Shown here: positions 14,724 to 23,398 of the stretch, in pieces | Position numbering within the stretch: position 1 is the stretch's first letter | Layout: the number at the start of each line of letters is the position of its first letter | IMG/VR virus record: IMGVR_UViG_3300008114_000080 | Coordinates: 1 to 32,763 of that record | Direction: 5' to 3' (one strand) | From: a virus | Length of the DNA: 32,763 bases | The notes under the pieces: model-generated | What the model was told of the DNA's origin: nothing | What the model saw: only the letters and a program-made list of their open reading frames with translations | Databases searched by the model: none | Made by a program: the position numbers and the translations under genes

Positions 14724-16598
14724 TTAAATTGTAAATGTATTTGTGGTTAGGTCTGGTGTAGTAATATTTTTTGGCGTAAAATCAGTATATCCATATAGAA
14801 TACTATTTGGTGAAGTATTATTTCTTCCTTCAATAAATTTCAATGTAATTTCCACATTTATAATCATCGGTAACTTATATTCATCAGCCGGATTATTTTC
14901 ATCCACCGAATATACAAATCCACCAAAAAGTTTAGGAACAATTGGTGATGTTAATTTTTTATTCATACCAATTTCCCAAGGAGTAGTTTCATCAACCGTA
15001 TATGATAAGCTATCAATAAAACATTCTTTATTTTTATATAAATTACCAATTGTAATTTTTAAAATTGGTGGTACAACGGCACCACTTATTCCTTTATAGT
15101 CCTGTGGGTATGTGTATGATGCTAATTCATTAATTCTTTCCCAATTAAATTGATGCTCCATTAAGTTTAAAGAAAATACTTTAAAACTAAACGTCACACT
15201 TCTTTCAATACCACTATATGTGTAAAAAGAAAAAGGATTACCTATAAATTTATTAGTTTCCCAAGATGGAGTAAATGTTTCCGATAAATCTGCGATTGTA
15301 CATCTAAATTGTAAAGTTTCATTGTTGTATATGGAATAGAATTTCAATGGTATATAATCATAACTATCTGCACTATTACCTGCAGAATCTAATGTCGCAG
15401 ATTGTCCACTATAAACTATACTGTTCATAATATTCAAAGCATCTGCTCCATCACTCATACCTCTCTTTTTAAATCTATTTTCTTTAGTAATTCTATCATA
15501 ATCGGAATATTTTATAGGCTCTGACTTCAAACTTTCTAAAATTGGATTTGGTCCAATTTGAGCAATTTGGCCAAACTGTAATGATAATGGCGCTTCTCCT
15601 GGTCTCTGAACTCGTTGGCCAGTAATAGATTCATAAGCTGATATTTTAGCTTCTAAAAATACAGTAGATAAATCGTTTCTATCAAATGGTTCCGGATTTT
15701 TTAATGTTGCTATATTACGTTTTGCCGAATATGGTTGGTCAGATGACCATTTGAATCCCGTTGATGTTGTTGGTTGTGTGGTTTGATTACTTCCACCTTT
15801 TTTATTTTTTCTTTTATTAAAAATCAAACTGCTCAATTTACCAATACCACCAGCAACTAATCCCCCTGCAATAGTGCCGGCGGTGGACATTAAAACATCC
15901 TTAGTCTGACCCATTATGTCTTTATTATTTTTCAATAAACCATCTATAAGTTTGGGTATTCCTTTTTTATTTTTTAATCGTATGATTTTTTTATCAATAT
16001 CATACTCATGGATAAAATCCTGCTCTTTTTTTGCTCTACCTTTTTCAAATTCTTCCGCAACTTTTGAAGGTATCATCGGTTCTGGTAAAAGTCTACCCAA
16101 TGTTCTACTAGCAACATCCGCTAATATATCAGTACCCAATGCTCTAGTATCAAGTTTTGGTGGTACTCTATCTTCTTTTTTTAAAAATAAATTTGAAATT
16201 TTATCACCTACTAAATTTCCTACCGCACTACCAATTTTATCGGTTAGACTATCGGCCAATCCAGCACCACTTGCTCCTATACTTCTTAACATTAATTGTT
16301 TAGAACGAGTTGTACCATTGATAATTCTGAAATAATCACCACCATAAAGAACAAGTTTTGCAGTATCACCAAATGCTTTCAATCCTGCGGTTTCTTCTTC
16401 TAAACGAGTTTCTTTTAATCGTATAGTATCTTTTCTTCTTTTATTTATTTTTTCAGTAAGTGGTTGTAATATTGGATTGGTAGTTTGTATCTGAACATCT
16501 TTACTATTTTGGACAGAGTATGCTTCTTCTACCGTTTTTCCGGCATTAGTTCCTTCCGATATTCTTTGTGTTTTAAATAATTCTAATAATGTTGGCAT
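14724..16598 (-). CDS. Baseplate/tail structural protein with beta-rich C-terminal domain
   Basis: I place the start at the ATG at 16598, giving 624 residues from MPTLLELFKTQRI. This ATG is 1 nt after the stop of the tape measure gene, whereas the upstream candidate at 16649 would overlap it by 50 nt. Residues about 40-330 are charged, with two Gly/Ala-rich amphipathic stretches (for example STAGTIAGGLVAGGIGKLSS). Residues about 400-624 are beta-rich. They carry FRCTIADLSETFTPSWETN, GNPFSFYTYSGIERSVTFSF and ECFIDSLSYTVDETTPWEIG, a pattern I associate with baseplate proteins of T4-like and related contractile tails. No exact T4 counterpart is claimed. Its position straight after the tape measure fits a tail-tube initiator or inner baseplate component. 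Confidence 0.72.
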   Translation of the reverse strand: MPTLLELFKTQRISEGTNAGKTVEEAYSVQNSKDVQIQTTNPILQPLTEKINKRRKDTIRLKETRLEEETAGLKAFGDTAKLVLYGGDYFRIINGTTRSKQLMLRSIGASGAGLADSLTDKIGSAVGNLVGDKISNLFLKKEDRVPPKLDTRALGTDILADVASRTLGRLLPEPMIPSKVAEEFEKGRAKKEQDFIHEYDIDKKIIRLKNKKGIPKLIDGLLKNNKDIMGQTKDVLMSTAGTIAGGLVAGGIGKLSSLIFNKRKNKKGGSNQTTQPTTSTGFKWSSDQPYSAKRNIATLKNPEPFDRNDLSTVFLEAKISAYESITGQRVQRPGEAPLSLQFGQIAQIGPNPILESLKSEPIKYSDYDRITKENRFKKRGMSDGADALNIMNSIVYSGQSATLDSAGNSADSYDYIPLKFYSIYNNETLQFRCTIADLSETFTPSWETNKFIGNPFSFYTYSGIERSVTFSFKVFSLNLMEHQFNWERINELASYTYPQDYKGISGAVVPPILKITIGNLYKNKECFIDSLSYTVDETTPWEIGMNKKLTSPIVPKLFGGFVYSVDENNPADEYKLPMIINVEITLKFIEGRNNTSPNSILYGYTDFTPKNITTPDLTTNTFTI

Positions 16599-16599
16599 A

Positions 16600-19014
16600 T
16601 TATAAAAGTCTTTGTCCGTAAGAGAAGTTATTTCTCGTACTTTGTTCACTTGCTACTGCAATTCCAGTTGTAACTTTTTGTCCATCTAGATAAGTATTGG
16701 TTCTTATTTTACCGGAATTCATGTCCTGTCTTAATGCTTTCATTTCCTGAACTAGGATACCAATAGCTTGTGATGTGGCGACACCTCCTGCAAATGGTAA
16801 GGCTGATGCTGCTCCCAATTTCCCGGCCTGATTTAATCTATCAAGTCTATCAACTACACCCGGTCCAACTGCAATTTGGTCATTTGAACTTGGGGCAAAT
16901 ATTCCACCTTCTTGTGTCGATATTCTAGTTTTTCCACCATCAGTTATTGCCATATCACCCACATTCTTAGCTTTACCCATCGATGCCATCATAGCCGCAA
17001 TTACACCTGCCGCTAATGCAACTCCAATAAACGGCATTGCACCATATGTAGAATATACTTTTGCAATTGCTGCCATTTGTTGTGCAATTGCAACTTTTTT
17101 AGACATGATATACATAGCACCTAATCCTGCTATAATCGCTGGGAATAATCCTGGAACATAATTTAATACTTTAAATATGAATCCAAATCCTTCAGCTAAA
17201 ATTGTAATTACCGGTGTTAATCCTTCCAATAATGGTACAACAGCAGTACCCAACGAAGCAGCTATTCCTTTGAATGCGTTTTCCATTTTAGTAACACTAT
17301 CTGCTATTTCTTTTTGTGCTGCTAATTCTTTAACTTTATCCTGCAATTGTGAATCACTTAAGTCCGTAAGACTTAATCCCTTATCCATTGCATCAGCTAC
17401 TAACTTTTTTTGCTCATCACTCAGTCCAACTAACCTTTCTTGCATTGTAAGTTGTTTACTGATTTCTTCAACAGACATACCGGCTGCATCGGCTAATGCT
17501 CTTTGAGTGAATACATCTTTATTCCTAAAGTCACCTGTTCTTTGTACCTGCCTTAATATTTCTTTTTGTGCATCTACAGTTTTACCAGCAAATGCCAATG
17601 CTCTAGCTTGCGTTAAATTAAATTGCCCACCTACAAACGTTGCCGCTACTAATTCCTTTTCAATTCCGTTTTCAAAATCTAAAAGAGATTCTGTTGTTTT
17701 TAGAACACTTTTTAAATTAGTACCCAATCTTCTAGCTTCTATTGCCGCTCTTCCTAACGCATTTATATCACCTTTAAAATATTTGTAAGACTCTTCGGCA
17801 GATTCTGCGATATCTTTAAATAATTGTGATGGTGCAACACCGGACATTTGTGCCAGGTCTACCAATTGCATGGAAACATTTTGTGCAGTTTGTGCAGTTA
17901 ATCCAGCCATACTTTGAAAAATCATATTAACAGCTGCTGCATCAGATTGTGCAATTCCAAAGTTTTTATTCATCACAGTTAAAGATGAAACAATTCCTTT
18001 GGTAAATGGTATAGAGTCTCCAAATTCGCTTTTTAACGCCTTTACACTTTCATATACATCTTCCGCTTCTACACCTAAATCCGCAAACTCATGTCTAATA
18101 CTCTTAACCTGATTATCTACATCCTTTGTTTGCTTTGCCGTTAAACCAGTTTCTTCTCTAAATTTTTTGGCTGCACTATTTAGTTCGGTAAATTCCTTTA
18201 TAGCAAGTGATATTAACCCTGCTATAATTACAACAGGACCTAAACCTTTTGCAATTCCTTTTACCAATGACGTTATACCAGATACTAGATTACTCAAACC
18301 TTCCGGTAATGAATTTGTAATATCATTTAGTTGAGATTTCAACTCAACATATCTTTCTTGTTGTGCAAGTAATAATTGATTTCTTTCAAAAATTTCTTCT
18401 GCTAATTTTTTATCTTCTTCCGATAATCCAACTATTGATGATTGAAATTCTTGTCTTCGTTTAGCTGCATCACTTATACCAAAAAATGATTCTTTTTCAA
18501 ATGCAAGACTATCTGCTGAATCAATTTGTGTTTGTCTTATCTTTTCTAATTCTGCTCTTCTTGATTCCAATGATGCCAATTCATCACCACTTGCATTAAT
18601 TTCTTTCTTTTTAATATCTAAAATTCTAGCGGTAATTGCAGCAAATGCACCACCACCCTTTTCTTGAGAAACTAATAAATTTTTTACCTGTGGTGATAAT
18701 TTTGCAAACGATGTTCCAAAATCTTCTTGAAGGTCTAAATAATCCTGTTGTTTTTCCGCTGCTTTTTTCCAAAAGTCCGCATAGTCCTCAACCTTATCTG
18801 TTATTTCAGTTATAGCATCTAATTGATTTCCAATATTATCGAGATGCTCTTTATCTTTTTGATTTCGTTTTTCTAAACGTTTTATTTCATCGGCTCCCGC
18901 TGTGGCAATACGCTTATTCCTCTCCTCAAGACGTTGCATGATTTCATCACGCTCTCTGAGTAGTTTATTTTGTTTTTCCAGTTCTTCTGGAGTAAGATTC
19001 CTAACCTCTGCCAT
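16600..19014 (-). CDS. Tail tape measure protein
   Basis: At 804 residues it has the tape measure profile. Long charged coiled-coil segments run from 5 to 230 (ELEKQNKLLRERDEIMQRLE and onward). A hydrophobic segment sits at about 256-272 (KGLGPVVIIAGLISLAIKEF). A helical mid-region follows with LTAKQTKDVDNQVKSI and a run of SMAGLTAQTAQNVSMQLVDL. Two more hydrophobic segments lie near 624-638 and 660-680. The C-terminus is Gly-rich with GGIFAPSSNDQIAVGPGVVD, a motif common near the end of phage tape measures. By the usual 1.5 angstrom per residue rule it would set a tail of very roughly 120 nm. It lies downstream of tube and chaperone genes, the standard order. Confidence 0.88.
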   Translation of the reverse strand: MAEVRNLTPEELEKQNKLLRERDEIMQRLEERNKRIATAGADEIKRLEKRNQKDKEHLDNIGNQLDAITEITDKVEDYADFWKKAAEKQQDYLDLQEDFGTSFAKLSPQVKNLLVSQEKGGGAFAAITARILDIKKKEINASGDELASLESRRAELEKIRQTQIDSADSLAFEKESFFGISDAAKRRQEFQSSIVGLSEEDKKLAEEIFERNQLLLAQQERYVELKSQLNDITNSLPEGLSNLVSGITSLVKGIAKGLGPVVIIAGLISLAIKEFTELNSAAKKFREETGLTAKQTKDVDNQVKSIRHEFADLGVEAEDVYESVKALKSEFGDSIPFTKGIVSSLTVMNKNFGIAQSDAAAVNMIFQSMAGLTAQTAQNVSMQLVDLAQMSGVAPSQLFKDIAESAEESYKYFKGDINALGRAAIEARRLGTNLKSVLKTTESLLDFENGIEKELVAATFVGGQFNLTQARALAFAGKTVDAQKEILRQVQRTGDFRNKDVFTQRALADAAGMSVEEISKQLTMQERLVGLSDEQKKLVADAMDKGLSLTDLSDSQLQDKVKELAAQKEIADSVTKMENAFKGIAASLGTAVVPLLEGLTPVITILAEGFGFIFKVLNYVPGLFPAIIAGLGAMYIMSKKVAIAQQMAAIAKVYSTYGAMPFIGVALAAGVIAAMMASMGKAKNVGDMAITDGGKTRISTQEGGIFAPSSNDQIAVGPGVVDRLDRLNQAGKLGAASALPFAGGVATSQAIGILVQEMKALRQDMNSGKIRTNTYLDGQKVTTGIAVASEQSTRNNFSYGQRLL

Positions 19015-19024
19015 TCTTTATTAA

Positions 19025-19258
19025 TTATTTTACAAATCCATGCTTTAAAAGATAGCCGTAAATTTCAGGATCATCTTTTTTTACTGTATCTAAATAGTTT
19101 TTAGATTTTGCATCAATTGCATCAATTTTAGCCTGCAATTGTTTTAAAACCGGGTCATTATCAATTACTTTTTGAAGTTTTTCAGGTGTTTTTTTACTTG
19201 TGAATAAACCCCAAAATTCATTTATATATGATTCGGATATTTTATATTTTTTTGCCAT
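19025..19258 (-). CDS. Small helical protein before the tape measure
   Basis: I use the ATG at 19258, giving 77 residues from MAKKYKISESYINEFWGLFT. The longer frame from 19282 would reduce the leader after the late-type motif at 19285-19292 to about 2 nt. The sequence is charged and helical (KLQKVIDNDPVLKQLQAKID). It has no membrane segment or known domain. Position between the assembly chaperone and the tape measure, 10 nt before the latter, suggests a virion or tail-assembly accessory. Confidence 0.7.
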   Translation of the reverse strand: MAKKYKISESYINEFWGLFTSKKTPEKLQKVIDNDPVLKQLQAKIDAIDAKSKNYLDTVKKDDPEIYGYLLKHGFVK

Positions 19259-19284
19259 TTTAAATTGTTTACACTTATTCAAAC

Positions 19285-19292
19285 TATAAATA
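19285..19292 (-). promoter_or_regulatory. Candidate late promoter of the tape measure/baseplate operon
   Basis: TATTTATA on the minus strand, 26 nt before the ATG at 19258 and just after the terminator of the chaperone unit. It would drive the seven-gene operon down to 9699, since no other promoter or terminator is visible between those genes. Confidence 0.55.
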
Positions 19293-19299
19293 TCTACTA

Positions 19300-19347
19300 A
19301 AAGAAAAAGTTAGGAATAAGTAAATACTTTACCTAAACCTAACTTTT
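19300..19347 (-). terminator. Terminator after the chaperone frameshift extension
   Basis: A perfect 10-bp stem (19347-19338 with 19314-19305, AAAAGTTAGG / CCTAACTTTT) is followed on the minus strand by T-rich sequence (TTTTTCTTTT). The stem begins inside the last codons of the extension frame, whose stop is at 19331-19329. This placement supports that frame being the real end of the chaperone gene. Confidence 0.8.
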
Positions 19348-19550
19348 GAACTACCTGTGTTATTTTGTGCTTTTTTAGCCTGTTCTGCTTCCTTTTTCTT
19401 TGATTCTACCAATTTATTGTAGTAGAACATTCTTAAATAAGTTGGCATTTTATATAATTCCATCATTGAAAATCCATTACTATACTCAACCATATCAAAG
19501 ATTTGAGTATGAAGTAATGCACTATGATTCTTCGGAAGGCCAAAAAAAGG
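19329..19550 (-). CDS. Tail assembly chaperone C-terminal extension in the +1 frame (probable frameshift product)
   Basis: This frame is open from just after a TGA at 19553-19551 to TAA at 19331-19329. Its meaningful part runs HSALLHTQIFDMVEYSNGF, MMELYKMPTYLRMFYYNKLV, then a charged tail ending VRFR. The IFD-V-YSNGF---LY-MP-YLR-FYY pattern is what normally continues after the FFWP motif in T4 gp26-type proteins. The preceding frame ends in FFWPSEES at 19522. No ATG lies before the conserved part; the first, at 19493, would remove HSALLHTQIFD. A ribosomal frameshift in the overlap is the simplest expression route, giving a fusion of about 318 residues. A T7 run at 19548-19542 is one candidate slip site. 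A sequencing indel is the alternative. Confidence 0.7.
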   Translation of the reverse strand, partial: PFFGLPKNHSALLHTQIFDMVEYSNGFSMMELYKMPTYLRMFYYNKLVESKKKEAEQAKKAQNNTGSSKVRFR

Positions 19551-20286
19551 TCACGCCCATTGGAATGGGCACCACCTCCAATTCCCCATCTTCATGTGTA
19601 AATTCAAACACCATGTCCATATCTGGAGAAACTTTTTTAACATAATCTCTAAATGCTTTACTATCTTTAGCCAAAAATGAATTATTAACAAATTTTGTAA
19701 TAAATCCTAAATCTGCATTACCATCAATCGCTTTAATCATATATCTCAATCTGGTAGTGATTTCAAATGAAGTATCTTTATTCAATTTTTCTAAAGCCTG
19801 TATATCTCTATCAATCAATTTTTCATCACCATGTGTAAGAAGTCTAAATGTTATCTTATTCTTGCCGATAGGTGTAACGAATTCAAATTCATTTTTATTA
19901 TTGAAAGATGAATAATCTATATCTTTAACATTCACCTTTGAAAGGTCTATATTTGCTTCCAAAGTAGTATTTTTCTTTTTTGAATAAAAAGAAACGTTAT
20001 ATTCAGGACCATATCCTAACAATCTTGTTGCTAAAATAATTGCGTTTTTATCACCAATTGAAATATCGTTTATATTAACGCTATCAACAACAACTGATTC
20101 AAACAATTTATCTAAAACAATACCTTTTTTAATCAAATTTGCAGAAGAAAGTATATCTTCTTCTTTTGCTGTCATATATTTGATTGTAATTCTACCCGAT
20201 GCAAGTGGGCTATCTTTTGGATATATTAATCCTTTTGATGGAAGGTCTAATACTTCCGTTGGAAAATCATAATTTTTTTCACTCAT
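19522..20286 (-). CDS. Tail/baseplate hub assembly chaperone (T4 gp26-like)
   Basis: This 254-residue protein has the features of the T4 gp26-type family. It opens with EVLDLPSKGLIYPKDSPLASGRITIKY, an N-terminal stretch typical of that family and of related chaperones. A central region follows with ITFRLLTHGDEKLIDRDIQA and LRYMIKAIDGN. It ends with PIPMGVTFFWP, the family's characteristic motif, five residues before the stop. It lies between the tail tube and the tape measure, exactly where contractile and lambda-like phages place their G/GT assembly chaperones. A late-type motif lies 25 nt upstream. The overlapping second frame (19550-19329) would extend it by about 70 residues. Confidence 0.82.
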   Translation of the reverse strand: MSEKNYDFPTEVLDLPSKGLIYPKDSPLASGRITIKYMTAKEEDILSSANLIKKGIVLDKLFESVVVDSVNINDISIGDKNAIILATRLLGYGPEYNVSFYSKKKNTTLEANIDLSKVNVKDIDYSSFNNKNEFEFVTPIGKNKITFRLLTHGDEKLIDRDIQALEKLNKDTSFEITTRLRYMIKAIDGNADLGFITKFVNNSFLAKDSKAFRDYVKKVSPDMDMVFEFTHEDGELEVVPIPMGVTFFWPSEES

Positions 20287-20311
20287 AACATTACTTTATT
20301 TAGTTTGTATA

Positions 20312-20319
20312 TATAAATA
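20312..20319 (-). promoter_or_regulatory. Candidate late promoter of the chaperone gene
   Basis: TATTTATA on the minus strand, 25 nt before the ATG at 20286 and immediately after the tail tube terminator (20344-20370). No TTTG element is present at the host-like spacing. Confidence 0.55.
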
Positions 20320-20343
20320 CATAAAACAAAAAAATTTGAAAAT

Positions 20344-20370
20344 AAAAAAGGGATACTTTTGGTATCCCTT
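20344..20370 (-). terminator. Rho-independent terminator after the tail tube gene
   Basis: A perfect 9-bp stem (20370-20362 with 20356-20348, AAGGGATAC / GTATCCCTT) has a 5-nt loop and is followed on the minus strand by a T run to 20344. It lies 22 nt past the tube gene stop. Confidence 0.9.
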
Positions 20371-20392
20371 CTTTTTTATAATGTTTTGAATA

Positions 20393-20896
20393 TTAGTATT
20401 CAAGAACTGCGTAATCGTATGTAAGTGTTAATTCAATTGATACTGGTTCGTTTGTTGACGAAAAATCCAAATCACCAAAAGATGCTCTAGAAATGAACGC
20501 TCCATGAAGTGTCCATTGTTCAACCTTATCACCTACTGGACCTAACATATAAAAGTTAATAGTCTTTTTGTAGAATTCTGCATATCCATCACGTCCGGTA
20601 ATAGATTCATGAGATAAACGTATCCATTCCATTACCAACTGCGCTGCAGATGGAACAATTGGGTCATAAAGTGTCACGGATAAATCCTGCCACTCACCTT
20701 TACCTTTTAACTTTCTATAAGTGTTGATATGGTCTATCTTCACAGTTTCAAACTGAATTTCAGGTCTATTTGCGGTTTTAACCATAAATGCCGGAATACC
20801 TACTTCTGCCATTTCCATGTAGTAGCGATTCTTCATTTTTGGCTCAAACTGCCTGAATATCATCTGCTCATATGGTAATATTAAATTGTCTGCCAT
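20393..20896 (-). CDS. Tail tube protein (T4 gp19-like)
   Basis: At 167 residues it matches the usual length of gp19-type tube subunits. Diagnostic stretches are MKNRYYMEMAEVGIPAFMVK near 21-40 and then ANRPEIQFETVKIDHINTYR and KLKGKGEWQDLSVTLYDPI. The C-terminal half contains a WTLHGAFISRASFGDLDF strand pair, typical of the tube barrel. Many copies stack into the inner tube through which DNA passes. It is directly downstream of the sheath gene, the standard order, but has its own late-type motif and terminator. That allows separate, high-level expression. GGA upstream of the ATG could act as a weak ribosome-binding site. Confidence 0.95.
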   Translation of the reverse strand: MADNLILPYEQMIFRQFEPKMKNRYYMEMAEVGIPAFMVKTANRPEIQFETVKIDHINTYRKLKGKGEWQDLSVTLYDPIVPSAAQLVMEWIRLSHESITGRDGYAEFYKKTINFYMLGPVGDKVEQWTLHGAFISRASFGDLDFSSTNEPVSIELTLTYDYAVLEY

Positions 20897-20920
20897 TTTT
20901 TGTTCCTTTTATTTTACTTT

Positions 20921-20928
20921 TATAAATA
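20921..20928 (-). promoter_or_regulatory. Candidate late promoter of the tail tube gene
   Basis: TATTTATA on the minus strand, 24 nt before the ATG at 20896, in the 55-nt gap after the sheath gene. Confidence 0.55.
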
Positions 20929-20951
20929 TCAATTGATTGTAGTTTCCATTA

Positions 20952-23264
20952 TTATGCTGAGAATGATGCTCCAGTTGGAAGAATGTTGAAATCAATTATG
21001 ATGAATTCCGCAGTCTTCGTAGGCTGTAAGTAAATTGCTCCAGCTAATATGTTTCTATCAATTACATCCGGTGTGTTATTTGAATCATCCATTACAACGT
21101 TGAAAGCGTATAAACCTTGTCTTTGTTGAATTGATTCCAAATAAGGATTCACAGTGTTAATGAATCTGCTTCTAGTTTCTGCAGTATTTTGTTCAAATAC
21201 TAAATATCTAGATGTAGATGCAATAAACTTCTTAACAGCGATAAGTAATCTTCTTACGTTGATTCTATCTAATGCAGATGCTTTATCTTGCAATGTTTTC
21301 TGTCCGAATGCTACAATACCTTGTCCAGGGAATGATGCAATTGGATTTACTTTGTTCTCATATAGAGTATCTCTTTCAGAATGTGTTAATCTATTCAATA
21401 CACTAACTGCTCCGGTAATACCACCTCTATTCAAACCAGCAGGTGCGAACCACTCAGCCGCCAATCTATCACTACTTGCAAATACTGCAGGTAATAATAC
21501 TGATGGTGGAACGGTTGTTAATTTATTAGTATTAACATCTATCGTTTTTAACCAAGGATAATAACAAGCTACATAGTTTGAATCTACTGAATTAGCTTGC
21601 TCAGTTGCGGTTGTAATTGAAGATTGATAATCAGTAAAGTCAGCGATGTAGAAACAATCTTGTCTTTCTTCACACATATCAATTAACTTTTGTGTTACCG
21701 CTGGGTGAAGTTCTCTATTAATACCAGGTGCTGCAACTAAATTAATATCGTATTCATCTGGATTAGAAAGTGCGTTTATTGCTTTAACATATGCTTGTGA
21801 ACCTGCTGATGTTAAGTTAGTACAATTCAATCCTTGATTGTTACCAGCTCCCCAATCTGCATCACCAGCTTTCGCTAATCTTACAATCGGATTTACACCA
21901 TCAAAACCACCTTGGAATGCTACAACGAATTGTCTTTTAACCATATCCGATGCCGCAGAACCTGTCAGTTGATAACTCAATTGAGAATCAAATGCGAATG
22001 CTACGTTTGCACCAGTACCAGCACTTGTAGGTATTGGTTTTAAATATTGTGTGTTATCAGTTACAGCACCTACTGATTCATAATCAAATCCACTAAAATA
22101 TATTGGAGATGATGAATTGTTAGCCGCTGAACCGGTTTGGTAAACTACCGCAGGAACTTTAGTTGCCGCAGATACTCTAACAGGGTTAGTGTATGCCCCA
22201 TGTCCAAACGGTGCTGCTGAAATAGGGAATGAACCCGCTTCAGAAACTTCTACCCATACGTTAAGTGATTTATTTGAGTAATCACCATTTTCAGTTATTT
22301 TACCATTGTTATCAATTGTGAAATATCTATCACCAATTACTCTAGCGATGTATCTTGGAGATGATGGGTCTAAATTTACATTACCCCATTGTTCAATTAC
22401 ACTCTTTCTTCTATCAGTATCACCATATCCTCTTAAAGTTACAGTGAAAGTTGCATAGTCCGTAGAACCATCTTCACCGGCAGCCTTAACATTAGAAATA
22501 CTTACTTTATATTTTTTGTTATAAACCTCACCTTGTCCAATTGTATGGAAACGGAAAAGGTCATATCTATCACCACTAATTACTTGAGATTTAATCCAAG
22601 GAGTTACAGCAGATAATGCTTCATCGGTAAAATCTTGGTCAGGTAAAATTTGAGAATAAACTGAAGAAAAAGTATCGGTTGTTGGGAATAGAGATGCACT
22701 ACTTTCAAAATATAGATAAGCATATGCATTTTTACTACCAAATGGAGATTCGCCAAATACATCTTTTAAATCGTTCACATCAGATGGAAGAATAGATGCT
22801 GATATACCAGTTGTTCCACCAAATTCATTTCCTTTTATAATAAATGAACCCTTATCGGCTATATTATCTAAAATACTACCAGTTGAGTCAATCGCTTGAT
22901 ACGTTGCTCCAACTTTAGTATTAAATAATACACCAACTAATTTATCACCAAAACCACTACCACTGGCAAATATACCTACTGGTGCGTTTTGTGTATATCC
23001 TTCAGTACCGGCAACTCTTACAATAGTAGCAGAACCAGCTTCTCTTAAATAGTTCTGAACTGCATACTCTGTGTAAAAAGTTCCATCCGGTGTACCGAAT
23101 ATTGTTTCAAATTCTGATTGTGTTCTTACGATTGTTGGAACGAAAGCAGGTCCTTGTTTAAAAGGTCCTATAAATGCTCCGCCAATTTCACCAATTCCTT
23201 GCGCTAAGAAGGAAAGGTCATTTTCTCTCGTAAATACTCCAGGTGATACGATTCTTTCTGCCAT
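20952..23264 (-). CDS. Contractile tail sheath protein (T4 gp18-like)
   Basis: This 770-residue protein opens with ERIVSPGVFTRENDLSFLAQ, then GEIGGAFIGPFKQGPAFVPT and RTQSEFETIFG, the classic N-terminal signature of myovirus sheath proteins. The C-terminal region has WFAPAGLNRGGITGAVSVLN, the LYENKVNPIASFPGQGIVAF region and a NVRRLLIAVKKFIASTSRYL helix. These form the conserved core that polymerises around the tube and links neighbouring subunits. A large middle part (about 120-480) is likely surface-exposed insert domains. It is longer than T4 gp18 (about 660). A GGAG Shine-Dalgarno-like site precedes the ATG, one of the few strong ones in the window. The leader is unusually long (57 nt after the late-type motif). 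Confidence 0.96.
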   Translation of the reverse strand: MAERIVSPGVFTRENDLSFLAQGIGEIGGAFIGPFKQGPAFVPTIVRTQSEFETIFGTPDGTFYTEYAVQNYLREAGSATIVRVAGTEGYTQNAPVGIFASGSGFGDKLVGVLFNTKVGATYQAIDSTGSILDNIADKGSFIIKGNEFGGTTGISASILPSDVNDLKDVFGESPFGSKNAYAYLYFESSASLFPTTDTFSSVYSQILPDQDFTDEALSAVTPWIKSQVISGDRYDLFRFHTIGQGEVYNKKYKVSISNVKAAGEDGSTDYATFTVTLRGYGDTDRRKSVIEQWGNVNLDPSSPRYIARVIGDRYFTIDNNGKITENGDYSNKSLNVWVEVSEAGSFPISAAPFGHGAYTNPVRVSAATKVPAVVYQTGSAANNSSSPIYFSGFDYESVGAVTDNTQYLKPIPTSAGTGANVAFAFDSQLSYQLTGSAASDMVKRQFVVAFQGGFDGVNPIVRLAKAGDADWGAGNNQGLNCTNLTSAGSQAYVKAINALSNPDEYDINLVAAPGINRELHPAVTQKLIDMCEERQDCFYIADFTDYQSSITTATEQANSVDSNYVACYYPWLKTIDVNTNKLTTVPPSVLLPAVFASSDRLAAEWFAPAGLNRGGITGAVSVLNRLTHSERDTLYENKVNPIASFPGQGIVAFGQKTLQDKASALDRINVRRLLIAVKKFIASTSRYLVFEQNTAETRSRFINTVNPYLESIQQRQGLYAFNVVMDDSNNTPDVIDRNILAGAIYLQPTKTAEFIIIDFNILPTGASFSA

Positions 23265-23321
23265 TTTATTTCTCCGATTTCAGTTTTAATTTGTAGATTT
23301 ATTAATGTATAAAAATACACA

Positions 23322-23329
23322 TATAAATA
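23322..23329 (-). promoter_or_regulatory. Candidate late promoter of the tail sheath gene
   Basis: TATTTATA on the minus strand, 57 nt before the sheath ATG at 23264 and 5 nt after the preceding terminator's T tail. Confidence 0.55.
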
Positions 23330-23334
23330 TAATG

Positions 23335-23375
23335 AAAAAACCCAAAACACAATTTCAATTAACTATGCTTTGGGT
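23335..23375 (-). terminator. Rho-independent terminator before the sheath gene
   Basis: On the minus strand a 12-bp stem with two G-U pairs (23375-23364 with 23351-23340) has a 12-nt loop and is followed by a T run to 23335. It ends the transcript that includes the 127-residue gene (stop at 23399). Confidence 0.85.
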
Positions 23376-23398
23376 ATTATACTTTTAATTTTTTTATT

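Noticed and set aside
16598-16649. Upstream start giving 17 extra residues on the 624-residue protein
   Set aside because: It would overlap the tape measure gene by 50 nt, whereas the ATG at 16598 follows that stop by 1 nt, as at other junctions in the operon.
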